Assembly (NCBI GenBank): GCA_040755035.1
Contig: JBFMBU010000082.1
Location: forward strand, 43,794 to 107,793
Direction: 5' to 3'
DNA from: RBG-13-43-22 sp040755035
GTDB lineage: Bacteria > Desulfobacterota > RBG-13-43-22
DNA: 64,000 nt
Position numbers and translations under genes: made by a program. Under the pieces are notes generated by a model. That model was not told the origin of the DNA. It did not search any database and worked only from the letters and a program-made list of their open reading frames with translations. Shown here one piece after another: positions 34,742 to 42,080 of this stretch. Within the stretch, counting starts at the first letter, position 1. Every line of letters begins with the position of its first letter.

Positions 34742-35959
34742 TTAGAAGCTGAAGCGGAACTGTACGCCGGCCAGCCAGGATTTTCCCAATTCAGTTTTGG
34801 CGGTCGATCCCGGAATCGTTCCATAATTATAGAAGGAAATTTCCGGAATGATTGACAAATTGTTGTTCAGTTTGTACCAGGCTAAGACACCATAAGAAGA
34901 TCTTTCGAAATAATCGTTTCCGGCTTTCCAGGCGTCTTTATTGGTGGCCCTGGTCACAGCGTAATAAACATGAGGAGTAACCGGACCGAAGGTGAAGCCC
35001 AGATCAATCATGGCGTTCATGTTGGTCGAGTCATAGATCTTCCCGGTGGCTGCCCTTTGAAATCCATGGTAGGAGCTTTCCGAGGTCAGAGAGACGGAGG
35101 AAGTGGGGCCGCCGTCATTCTTGCCATAACCGGCAACAAAGATACCCACAAAGGGTCCGAAGGCGACCCGCACCGGTACTGCCAGGTGATAAGCGGTCAT
35201 GCTGCTATCCCATCCGGCCGGCAATTTGTCCCATTTGACGTTCTGATAGATCATGCCCGGAGTGACCATAACCTTTCCGAAGTTCAGGGTGGCCTTGGCG
35301 GCGATGGCCGGATACCCGGCATAGGACAGGGTGGTGTTCCCTGAACCGGCTTCGTAGGTACCCGTAGTTACCAGGGCTACATAGTAGCCGAACATCTTGT
35401 TGATCTGCTGGCCGAAACGGATCTGGGGGTATTTATTGTCGTAAACCGATCCGAAGGCGATGCTGTTGATGTGGGATCCGGTGCCGAGGTTATACCCCAG
35501 AACGGACGGTCCCTGAAAGTAGGTCCAGGTGGAACCGATTTTACCGGCCAGGATATAGCTGTTGCCGAATTTGTAGGTGCCGTAGAAGACATCGATCAAA
35601 TCGTTGTCTTTCTGGTTGCCAATGGTCCCGCCGGAGCCCTGGAGGTTGCTGGACATGGTCCCGCTCTGGGTGGCGATGACCCAGTTGGCGCTTATGTCAC
35701 CAACGGTATACATACCATAAATATGGCTGCTCTGGGACAGGACGGAGAAGAACTGGGTCCGGTCCACGGTTTTGCCATGAGTGGTATCTACATAGGTGTT
35801 GTAATTTTTATCGGTACCCATGTAACCGATGTCATAAATAAAAGCGCCGCCCATGGTGAAACGCTCCCCTTTGGCGCCTTCCACGGTATAGGCAAAGGCC
35901 GGCAGGGCAAAAGCGACCACGAGGGCCGAAATAAAAGCAAACATCCCTAATTTTCTCAT
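34742..35959 (-). CDS. outer-membrane beta-barrel (porin-like) protein
   Basis: A 405-residue protein with a signal peptide (MRKLGMFAFISALVVAFALP, cleavage after AFA) and alternating short strands rich in Tyr, Gly and Asn throughout. It ends in aromatic FRFSF, the C-terminal signal for outer-membrane barrel insertion. I cannot assign a substrate. Promoter (TTGACA/TACAAA at 36115-36143), AAGGAG ribosome site and strong terminator make it a one-gene, likely highly expressed unit. Confidence 0.8.
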   Translation of the reverse strand: MRKLGMFAFISALVVAFALPAFAYTVEGAKGERFTMGGAFIYDIGYMGTDKNYNTYVDTTHGKTVDRTQFFSVLSQSSHIYGMYTVGDISANWVIATQSGTMSSNLQGSGGTIGNQKDNDLIDVFYGTYKFGNSYILAGKIGSTWTYFQGPSVLGYNLGTGSHINSIAFGSVYDNKYPQIRFGQQINKMFGYYVALVTTGTYEAGSGNTTLSYAGYPAIAAKATLNFGKVMVTPGMIYQNVKWDKLPAGWDSSMTAYHLAVPVRVAFGPFVGIFVAGYGKNDGGPTSSVSLTSESSYHGFQRAATGKIYDSTNMNAMIDLGFTFGPVTPHVYYAVTRATNKDAWKAGNDYFERSSYGVLAWYKLNNNLSIIPEISFYNYGTIPGSTAKTELGKSWLAGVQFRFSF

Positions 35960-36114
35960 CTCTTTTTTCTCCTTGTGCGTAATCTTTTGTCAAAGTTTGG
36001 GTGAATGAAACACTTCCCTGATTTTGCCAAATAGTTAACTAACTAATTCAATTTATTAAATAAATCCGGCAATCACCTCCTTCGCAAATCAGACTCCACT
36101 CCAAATTTTAATTT

Positions 36115-36143
36115 TTTGTAACAGGAATAAGCCCGTATGTCAA
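36115..36143 (-). promoter_or_regulatory. sigma-70 promoter of the beta-barrel gene
   Basis: On the minus strand, TTGACA (36138-36143) and TACAAA (36115-36120) are 17 bases apart, about 155 bases before the start codon. Confidence 0.65.
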
Positions 36144-36197
36144 GGTTTTTTTGAAGAAAAAAATATTTTTTTAAGGCCCTTATCCCTTTAAATTAAC

Positions 36198-36225
36198 TTG
36201 ACAATAAATAAAAATGAGGTAAAAA
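36198..36225 (+). promoter_or_regulatory. possible promoter of the Ig-like lipoprotein gene
   Basis: TTGACA (36198-36203) with TAAAAA (36220-36225) at 16 bases, about 140 bases before the lipoprotein start. The -10 match is modest. Apart from these two promoters the 35960-36364 gap is AT-rich and empty. Confidence 0.4.
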
Positions 36226-36364
36226 GATACAAGGATCTCAGTATGGTTAAAGGGCGGGGGCCTTAATCTTTTCTAAAGATTCCCAAAACTGATTGGGGAA
36301 GAATCAACCGAACCTTTTGAGCGAATTTTTCGAAGAACAATATATTTTAAAAAAGGAGCAGGGA

Positions 36365-36775
36365 ATGACCTATTTTAAAATTTTTCTTTGTTGCCTGATG
36401 TTGGGTGTTTTGGGGATCGCCGGCTGTTCCAACACGTCTTCTTCCAGCGGATACGGGTCAGGAGCGGGGTATAAGATCAACCTGACCACCAGCGCGGACC
36501 GGGTTCCTCAGGGGGGGAATGCCATAATTTTTGCAAATGTCCAGGATGCCCAAGGCAATCCGGTTAATGATTCCACTTCAGGAAGAATAACCTTTACTTC
36601 CGAATGGGGAGGGACTATCTCAACTGCGGGTCCTATCACAATGGGCAACTGTACAGTTACCTACAATGCTCCGGGGAAAGACGATGACGATCAACCCGCG
36701 GTGATCGTCGATAGAATCACCGCCAGCTACCAAGGAGCTATTGCCTGGGTTTCCATTCAGGTTTATAAACCATAG
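36365..36775 (+). CDS. lipoprotein with an Ig-like (Big_1-type) domain
   Basis: A 136-residue lipoprotein: MTYFKIFLCCLMLGVLGIAG followed by the lipobox Cys (LGIAGC). A Ser/Gly linker leads to one beta-sandwich domain (ADRVPQGGNAIIFANVQDAQ, GNPVNDSTSGRITFTSEWG), like bacterial Ig-like group 1 domains. The start at 36365 follows AAAGGAG; an upstream TTG at 36293 adds an implausible N-terminus. It resembles the minus-strand lipoprotein at 38489-38950; the two bracket dsbD. Its role is unknown. Confidence 0.7.
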   Translation: MTYFKIFLCCLMLGVLGIAGCSNTSSSSGYGSGAGYKINLTTSADRVPQGGNAIIFANVQDAQGNPVNDSTSGRITFTSEWGGTISTAGPITMGNCTVTYNAPGKDDDDQPAVIVDRITASYQGAIAWVSIQVYKP

Positions 36776-36882
36776 AAAGAAAAATATTTAAACTGGAAGT
36801 TCAAATTTCAAAGCGCAAATTTCAAAGTTTAACAAAAAAAATCCAACAAGCCCCTCACCCAAACCGAATCGCTAAGCAGCGG

Positions 36883-38502
36883 TTGATTTTTCTGGGGATT
36901 ATTCTTTTTTCTCTGCTCCCCACCTTCACCATTGCCGCCCCACCGCTTCCTCCCGACCAGGCTTTTTCTTTTCAAGTCCGCCAAAGGAATCCTGCCCAGA
37001 TCGAAGTCCTCTTTCGTATAGCCCCGGGATATTATCTCTATCGGGTCAAATTTAAATTCAGGAGTGATACTGAGGGACTGACTATCGGAAATCCTTTTAT
37101 CCCGTCCGGTCAAAAAAAGAATGATCCCATTTTCGGCCCCACGGAGATCCTGCGTCAGGGCCTGACCGTGATCCTGCCTGTTCTGCCGCCTTTTCCAAAG
37201 GACCCGAATATGGTTCTGGCCATAACCTATCAAGGCTGTTCCGATGCCGGTTTGTGTTATCCTCCCCAAACCCGAAAAGTGGGATTGAAACTCGCTTCTT
37301 TTCAGCAAAGCGGGACTTCATCCCCCTCCCCATCTCCCTCCCCCTTAAGGGGGGAGGGCCGGGAATGGGGTGATCTCTCCCCCCTTTTTTCAAGTCAGAA
37401 TTTCGGTTGGATCCTGCTCAGCTTCTTCGGCTTCGGTCTCCTCCTCTCCCTGACTCCTTGTGTTTTTCCCATGATGCCCATCATTTCCGGGATCATCATC
37501 GCCCAGGGGAAGGATTTGCCCAAGACGAGGGCCTTCCTGCTCTCCCTCACTTATGTCCTGGGCATGGCCCTGACCTATGCCGCCGCCGGGGTGGCCGCCG
37601 CCCTGTCCGGAACGCTGATTTCCTCAGCTTTCCAAAACCCCTGGGTTTTATCGGGTTTTGCCTTGATTTTTGTCGCCCTGGCCCTGTCCATGTTCGGCCT
37701 TTATGACCTGCAGCTTCCGGCGGCTCTGCAGAGCAAACTGACCTTGACCGGGAATCGCTATAAGGCCGGGACCTTCGCCGGCGTGTTCATTATGGGCCTT
37801 CTTTCGGCCCTGATCATCGGTCCCTGCGTCACTGCCCCTTTGGCCGGGGCCTTGCTTTACATCAGCCGGACCCATGATGTTTTACTGGGGGGGACGGCCT
37901 TGTTCGCCCTTTCCCTGGGCATGGGGGTCCCTTTGTTGATTCTCGGCACCTCGGCCGGGTTTTTATTACCTAAAGCCGGGGCCTGGATGAAAGGGGTCAA
38001 GATCTTTTTCGGGGTCCTCCTTTTGGCCCTGGCGGCCTGGATCATTTATCCGGTGTTTGCCCCGCCGCTTACCTCGGCCCTTCCTTTTCAACGGGTAACC
38101 GGCTTAAAACAACTTGAAGCGGAACTGGAAAGACAGAAAGGGCTCCCGACCATGCTTTATCTATCCGCCGACTGGTGTGTGTCCTGCAAAGAAATGGAGT
38201 TAGGGACTTTCCGTGACAAGCGGGTCGGGGAAAAACTGGAAGGGATGAAACTGCTCAAGGCCGATGTGACGGAAACGAATGAGGAGACGACGGGTCTGTT
38301 AAAAAAATTCGGCCTTTTCGGCCCCCCGGCGGTTTTGTTTTTTGATCAGGAAGGACGGGAAATACCGGGGACCCGGGTGGTGGGGGTGCAAAAGGCCGGG
38401 GAGTTTTTAAGAACACTTCAGAAATTTTTCCCAGGGAAATCCAAAACATCAACCCCTTCGACCAACCTTCACCGGAAAAATAATCAGGCTATTCAACAAT
38501 AA
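36883..38502 (+). CDS. dsbD: thiol:disulfide interchange protein DsbD
   Basis: A 539-residue three-domain protein. It has a signal segment (IFLGIILFSLLPTFTIAA), an N-terminal DsbD-alpha domain with CSDAGLCYPPQT, eight-helix membrane domain with SLTPCVFPMMPIISG and GPCVTAPL, and a C-terminal thioredoxin domain with Cys432 and Cys435 in DWCVSCKEME. It moves electrons from cytoplasmic thioredoxin to periplasmic proteins. Residues 145-170 (a Ser-Pro repeat and LRGEGREWGD) are repeat-derived DNA. TTG at 36883 is the only clear start; no ATG is in frame upstream, so this is uncertain. A close family alternative is the cytochrome-c-type reductant CcdA. Confidence 0.88.
   Translation: MIFLGIILFSLLPTFTIAAPPLPPDQAFSFQVRQRNPAQIEVLFRIAPGYYLYRVKFKFRSDTEGLTIGNPFIPSGQKKNDPIFGPTEILRQGLTVILPVLPPFPKDPNMVLAITYQGCSDAGLCYPPQTRKVGLKLASFQQSGTSSPSPSPSPLRGEGREWGDLSPLFSSQNFGWILLSFFGFGLLLSLTPCVFPMMPIISGIIIAQGKDLPKTRAFLLSLTYVLGMALTYAAAGVAAALSGTLISSAFQNPWVLSGFALIFVALALSMFGLYDLQLPAALQSKLTLTGNRYKAGTFAGVFIMGLLSALIIGPCVTAPLAGALLYISRTHDVLLGGTALFALSLGMGVPLLILGTSAGFLLPKAGAWMKGVKIFFGVLLLALAAWIIYPVFAPPLTSALPFQRVTGLKQLEAELERQKGLPTMLYLSADWCVSCKEMELGTFRDKRVGEKLEGMKLLKADVTETNEETTGLLKKFGLFGPPAVLFFDQEGREIPGTRVVGVQKAGEFLRTLQKFFPGKSKTSTPSTNLHRKNNQAIQQ
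37318..37390 (+). repeat. in-frame palindromic repeat inside dsbD
   Basis: A CT-rich run leads into the palindrome CCCCCTTAAGGGGG, followed by AATGGGGTGA. It encodes the loop between the first domain and the membrane part. Related CT-rich/GA-rich arms occur around the R1 copy at 61517-61710. Confidence 0.55.
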
Positions 38503-38950
38503 TTTTTGTTGAATTTATAGTGCCTTCAATACTCGGGGCATAAACTTCTATGGTATCTACCCCGGTATAGTAAAGGGCAGCATAAGTTCGACTGGACCAT
38601 CCTGAGTTATTGGTGGTTGTTTCGCAGATGGTAGCATAGCATTTATCTTCCAGTGGAAAGCAGTTAAGAACAGCTGTAAAGCAGACCATGGTTCCATGAG
38701 GGACTGGGGCGCCAGTAACATCCCTAACCACGGCGGTTACCCCTGTTGTAGCATAGAGAGGTATTTTGGATTGACCTGTAGTTATGGTGGTCCTGAACTC
38801 CGTACCTGTTCCCGAACCACCCCCGGCGCTGGAACTGCTGTTGGTTCCCTGATTACAGGAAAGGAGGAAAGGAATAACAAGCAGAAGAACAACCAAAAAG
38901 CAGCCCTTGCCCATCATTTTGAAACCGTTTTTTAATGCATATGGAGCCAT
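38489..38950 (-). CDS. lipoprotein with an Ig-like domain
   Basis: A 153-residue lipoprotein: basic start, hydrophobic KGCFLVVLLLVIPFLLS and the lipobox Cys. After a Ser/Gly linker comes a beta-sandwich (GQSKIPLYATTGVTAVVRDV, TGAPVPHGTMVCFTA) with four cysteines that may form disulfides. ATG at 38950 follows AGGAGG. Its order of elements matches the lipoprotein at 36365-36775. Its 3' end overlaps that of dsbD by 14 bases, tail to tail. Surface or periplasmic role unknown; DsbD neighbourhood would suit a disulfide-containing protein. Confidence 0.7.
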   Translation of the reverse strand: MAPYALKNGFKMMGKGCFLVVLLLVIPFLLSCNQGTNSSSSAGGGSGTGTEFRTTITTGQSKIPLYATTGVTAVVRDVTGAPVPHGTMVCFTAVLNCFPLEDKCYATICETTTNNSGWSSRTYAALYYTGVDTIEVYAPSIEGTINSTKIIVE

Positions 38951-39072
38951 ATCTCCTCCTTCATAGCTGACTTTACGGTTTATTTACTTTTTTCCTTTCG
39001 GCAACTCCGGTGAAAACTTAAGTGCTTTCCCCAACAGCCTCTTCAGCCAAAACAACCTTTTGTTGAAGCTTA

Positions 39073-39305
39073 TAAAAGACGGTTGCGCAAAAAGTTGCCG
39101 AACGCCTTGTTTCGTCATTCCGGTCGGTCGGGGCGCCCGATTCCATCGAGCTTTTAAAGAGGCATCCATTCTGATGCCGATTACCGACCTCCATTATGAG
39201 ACCTCCGAAGGAGGTCGAGCGAAAATCGGAATCCAGCATTTTAATTAAGTTATGAAATCCCTGGACCCCCGTTTTCACCGGGGTGACGATTTTTTGCGAG
39301 AACAG
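39073..39305. repeat. mosaic R1/R3 repeat block
   Basis: The outer ends resemble R1 (GCGCAAAAAGTT at left, TTTTTTGCGAGAAC at right), while the inside carries R3 words (GTCATTCCGGTCGG, GACCTCCGAAGGAGG, CCGTTTTCACCGGGGTGACG). The 392-bp gap 38951-39342 holds only this. Confidence 0.55.
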
Positions 39306-39342
39306 TAAATAATCGTTTTTTCAGCTCTTCGCCGATCACGAT

Positions 39343-39717
39343 CTATTTGGATCCAATATACTCCTCGTATGCCGCCTTGTCCATCAATTCATCCAGTTCA
39401 GCGGGCTTTTTTAAAATGATCTTGACCAGCCACCCCCCATCATAGGGTGAAGAGTTGATCAGTTGTGGTTCATCGTTTAACGCTTCGTTTATTTCAATTA
39501 CCGTACCGCTCACCGGAGCGGTTACGTCCGTAGCCACCTTATTGGACTCCAGGGCGCATAAGGGCTCACCGGCTTTCATCTCCGTATCAATATCCGGTAA
39601 GTCCACATAAATAACCTCCCCCAACTGTTGCTGGGCATATTCCGAAATGCCGATCGTCCCGTGATGACCGTTGACCGAGATCCAGGCATGTTCGGAATGG
39701 AATTTCAGGTTCTTCAT
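39343..39717 (-). CDS. gcvH: glycine cleavage system H protein
   Basis: A 124-residue lipoyl-carrier protein: HAWISVNGHHGTIGISEYAQ, QQLGEVIYVDLP and the lipoylated Lys60 in ALESNKVATDV. It shuttles the aminomethyl group between the glycine cleavage enzymes. No gcvT, gcvP or lpd gene is nearby; lone gcvH genes are often involved in lipoate or sulfur-relay chemistry, so its role is not certain. TATGAAAGATCACC region upstream gives a weak ribosome site. Confidence 0.92.
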   Translation of the reverse strand: MKNLKFHSEHAWISVNGHHGTIGISEYAQQQLGEVIYVDLPDIDTEMKAGEPLCALESNKVATDVTAPVSGTVIEINEALNDEPQLINSSPYDGGWLVKIILKKPAELDELMDKAAYEEYIGSK

Positions 39718-39862
39718 GAAAGATCACCTCTAAGCGCTTACATTTTCATTAATTCTACCATAAAAACTGAAATGGTCAATATCCTTAATAAAAAAAATAT
39801 TTTATCCTGAACGGGGTAAAAAACCTGTTTTCCCCTGTTATTTTTGTTTCTTTTAAATTAAC

Positions 39863-40798
39863 TTATTGAAAATACTGTAAAATATAACTTATAGCTAAAA
39901 AGGTAATGATTACCCCTAAAATCAATTTTATAAGACCCTGGGGCAAATATTTTTGCGTCCTGGCGCCAAAATACATACCTATAAAGCCTCCGGCGCCGAA
40001 AAGAAAACCGAGAAGCCAGTCAGGGGCAGTGGTTATTCCTGCCGGGGAAGGGATAATGCTGTAAAAAAAGACCCCGGCTACGGAGGTGATAAGGGTCCCC
40101 AGCAGGGCGGCCCCGGCCACGGTATAGACCGGAAGATGAAAAACCGTCACACAAAAGGGGGCGATAATGGCCCCGCCGCCGATGCCGTAGGTCCCGCCGA
40201 TCACCCCGACGGCACAGGCCAGCAGGAACATGGCCGGAGTGCTGAAAGAAAATCGTTCTCCCAAGAATTCGTAATCCACCCGGGAAAAGGAAAAGTGCAG
40301 GGTTCTGATAATAGCTTGGGCAGGTAGCCCTGATGGCCTAAGGAACTTATCTTCAAGGGTCTTTGCCTGGATTTTTCTTTTATGGGAGCGGGGGGTCATT
40401 TCATATAACAGTCGTATTCCCAGATAGAGCAGGACACAGCCCACAAACAGTTTAAAGGTCCTTGGATCCGGCAGATAGCGAATGCGGAGAAAATATCCCA
40501 GAAAAACCCCGGGCAAGGTACCGGCAATGACCACCCAGGTCAAGGGCCAGGCCATGCGGCCTTCTTTCAAATATTGATAAACACCGCTGGGGATGGCCAC
40601 GATGTTGTAAACAAAATTTGTGGCGCTGACTGACGGGCTGGTAAAATTCAAAACGCTCACCTGAAAAGGGAGCAGCAGAAAGGCCCCGGAGACCCCGCCC
40701 ATGGATGTAAAAAAAGAGACGACAAAAGCCACCAGAGGTGGGATGAAGAAATAGGTTTTTACGCCCGAAACCGGGAAAAACCAAAAGAAATAATCCAT
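39863..40798 (-). CDS. TauE/SafE family sulfite-type exporter
   Basis: About 311 residues with eight or more membrane helices. VSFFTSMGGVSGAFLLLPF and AVGVIGGTYGIGGGAIIAPF are the two repeated motifs of the TauE/SafE (DUF81) family, which export sulfite, sulfonates or small organic anions. ATG at 40798 is chosen over the GTG at 40804; the ribosome site is weak. Divergent from the Mn riboswitch operon. Confidence 0.85.
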   Translation of the reverse strand: MDYFFWFFPVSGVKTYFFIPPLVAFVVSFFTSMGGVSGAFLLLPFQVSVLNFTSPSVSATNFVYNIVAIPSGVYQYLKEGRMAWPLTWVVIAGTLPGVFLGYFLRIRYLPDPRTFKLFVGCVLLYLGIRLLYEMTPRSHKRKIQAKTLEDKFLRPSGLPAQAIIRTLHFSFSRVDYEFLGERFSFSTPAMFLLACAVGVIGGTYGIGGGAIIAPFCVTVFHLPVYTVAGAALLGTLITSVAGVFFYSIIPSPAGITTAPDWLLGFLFGAGGFIGMYFGARTQKYLPQGLIKLILGVIITFLAISYILQYFQ

Positions 40799-41003
40799 AG
40801 ACACGCTAGTCCAAAATAGTTTTTACCACAGAGCTCGGTGCCTCCGTGGTGAACCTGGTTTTGAAAAAAACCCCCCAACAGGCTTAAAAACCTAAGTTAA
40901 ATCAATACAACACTTAAAGCGTTTGAACCTTTTTGTACAGCAATGAGGAATAATACAGGATATCATCTTAAATAGTCAAAAAAATTATCAGGTTAGATTC
41001 TTG

Positions 41004-41031
41004 TTGACATTGGCCTGAAATCCGCTAAAAT
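41004..41031 (+). promoter_or_regulatory. sigma-70 promoter of the riboswitch operon
   Basis: TTGACA (41004-41009) and TAAAAT (41026-41031) are 16 bases apart; the riboswitch begins about 14 bases downstream, as expected for a 5' leader. Confidence 0.75.
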
Positions 41032-41044
41032 AGAAGTATAGAAT

Positions 41045-41139
41045 ACAAGGGGAGTAGTTTTTAGGGTGGCTATCGTCAATACGTCTGTGAAGAGCAGGCC
41101 GGTACCGCCTGTCCGGGAAACCTGACAAACGAGACCTTT
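41045..41139 (+). promoter_or_regulatory. yybP-ykoY (Mn2+-sensing) riboswitch
   Basis: The leader has the conserved 5' block AAGGGGAGTAG and the 3' block TGACAAACGAGACCTTTA, with a GC-rich hairpin (CAGGCCGGTACCGCCTG) between. AAGG (41047-41050) can pair with CCTT (41135-41138) to close the aptamer. These two blocks form the Mn2+ site in known members. CCTT is also the start of the terminator stem, so metal binding should favour read-through. Confidence 0.85.
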
Positions 41140-41177
41140 ATTACGAATTTTTTATGTCGTAATAAAGGTTTTTTTTT
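41134..41177 (+). terminator. riboswitch-controlled intrinsic terminator
   Basis: ACCTTTATTACG (41134-41145) pairs perfectly with CGTAATAAAGGT (41158-41169), followed by nine T. The left arm shares bases with the aptamer closing helix. Confidence 0.85.
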
Positions 41178-41211
41178 ACAAAAAAAGAAAACGATTCTTG
41201 AGCAGGAATAA

Positions 41212-41445
41212 ATGACGGCCCTTTGGCAAAAAAGTCTTCGACAGGTTAGAAGGATCATCATTGCCGTTATCGGGTTCACTTTGCTTGGGGTGGGGCTGGT
41301 GATGACCGTTTTGCCGGGACCGGCACTGCTGGTCATCCCCCTCTCCCTGGGCATCCTGGCCACGGAATTCGTCTGGGCCAGAAATCTGATTAAAAAGGTA
41401 AAAAGCAAATTGCCGATTAGAAACAATAAGGAGGAAAGACTATGA
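41212..41445 (+). CDS. PGPGW-type small membrane protein under the Mn riboswitch
   Basis: A 77-residue protein with an amphipathic basic N-terminus (WQKSLRQVRR) and two membrane helices separated by VLPGPALLVIPLSLGIL, matching the PGPGW-type small transmembrane family (TIGR02611-like). A basic tail follows (KKVKSKLPIRNNK). It is the first gene after the riboswitch terminator, so its expression should follow Mn2+. The family has no known function; a role in metal export or membrane protection is inference from this control. It overlaps the next gene by four bases (ATGA). Confidence 0.7.
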   Translation: MTALWQKSLRQVRRIIIAVIGFTLLGVGLVMTVLPGPALLVIPLSLGILATEFVWARNLIKKVKSKLPIRNNKEERL

Positions 41446-41696
41446 AATGTCCGGTATGCAACGTTGCCCTGACCATGTCGGAAAGACAGGGCATAGAAAT
41501 AGATTATTGTCCCCAATGCCGGGGGGTCTGGTTGGACCGGGGAGAACTGGATAAAATTATTGAAAGGTCGGCGGCCCTGTCTCAAAGGGAACTGCGGGAA
41601 AGGCCGGAGTCTCCCAGGGATTACCGCGAAAAGGAAGATTACTCAAAGCATAAACACTATAAACGGAAATCCTTCCTGGCGGAATTGTTTGATTGA
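41442..41696 (+). CDS. zinc-ribbon (TFIIB-type) protein
   Basis: An 84-residue protein with MKCPVCNVALTM and IDYCPQCRGVWLDRGELDKI, the paired CxxC motifs of the zf-TFIIB family, followed by a charged tail (SPRDYREKEDYSKHKHYKRK). It probably binds one Zn2+ (or another metal). It is translationally coupled to the PGPGW gene and so belongs to the Mn riboswitch operon. Confidence 0.78.
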   Translation: MKCPVCNVALTMSERQGIEIDYCPQCRGVWLDRGELDKIIERSAALSQRELRERPESPRDYREKEDYSKHKHYKRKSFLAELFD

Positions 41697-41812
41697 TTAC
41701 ACCCATTCTCTGCCGGAAGTTGATTTAGCTTATCCACTCTGCCCCCTACTCCACATGGTAATTAGGGGGGATTTATTACCATTCCAAAAAAGATTATACG
41801 GTACCACTTAAC

Positions 41813-41997
41813 ATGGTTTCGCAAAAAGTACTATTTTGTCATTTCGAGGAGAGAAGCGACGAGAAATCTTTTCGGTCAATTTCATTGACCCTAACAGGAG
41901 ATTGGCAAGTCGGTCGGGCCGTTCGACTTGGTCGAACTAAGAGAACCGACCGGTCGAAATGACAACGAAGGGATTTTTACACTTTTTGCGAGACCAT
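41813..41997. mobile_element. R1 palindromic element, copy b
   Basis: The ends ATGGTTTCGCAAAAAGT (41813) and ACTTTTTGCGAGACCAT (41981-41997) are inverted repeats with one mismatch. Inside lie TGTCATTTCGAGGAG and CGAAATGACA arms plus a 60-bp insert with GTTCGACTTGGTCGAAC. It stands between the zinc-ribbon gene and the ATPase gene. No gene is inside. Confidence 0.7.
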
Positions 41998-42004
41998 TAT
42001 TAAA

Positions 42005-42059
42005 CCCGGATTGAATGAGGAATTTTCGGATATTCCATTTTGGTTCCGGCTGGTCCGGG
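42005..42059 (-). repeat. R2 repeat, copy C
   Basis: CCCGGA at 42005 through GGTCCGGG ending at 42059, with ATGAGGAATTTT inside as in copy A. It touches R1 copy b on its left and lies just before the ATPase start codon. Confidence 0.6.
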
Positions 42060-42080
42060 TTGGGATAAGAAAGAACATCC

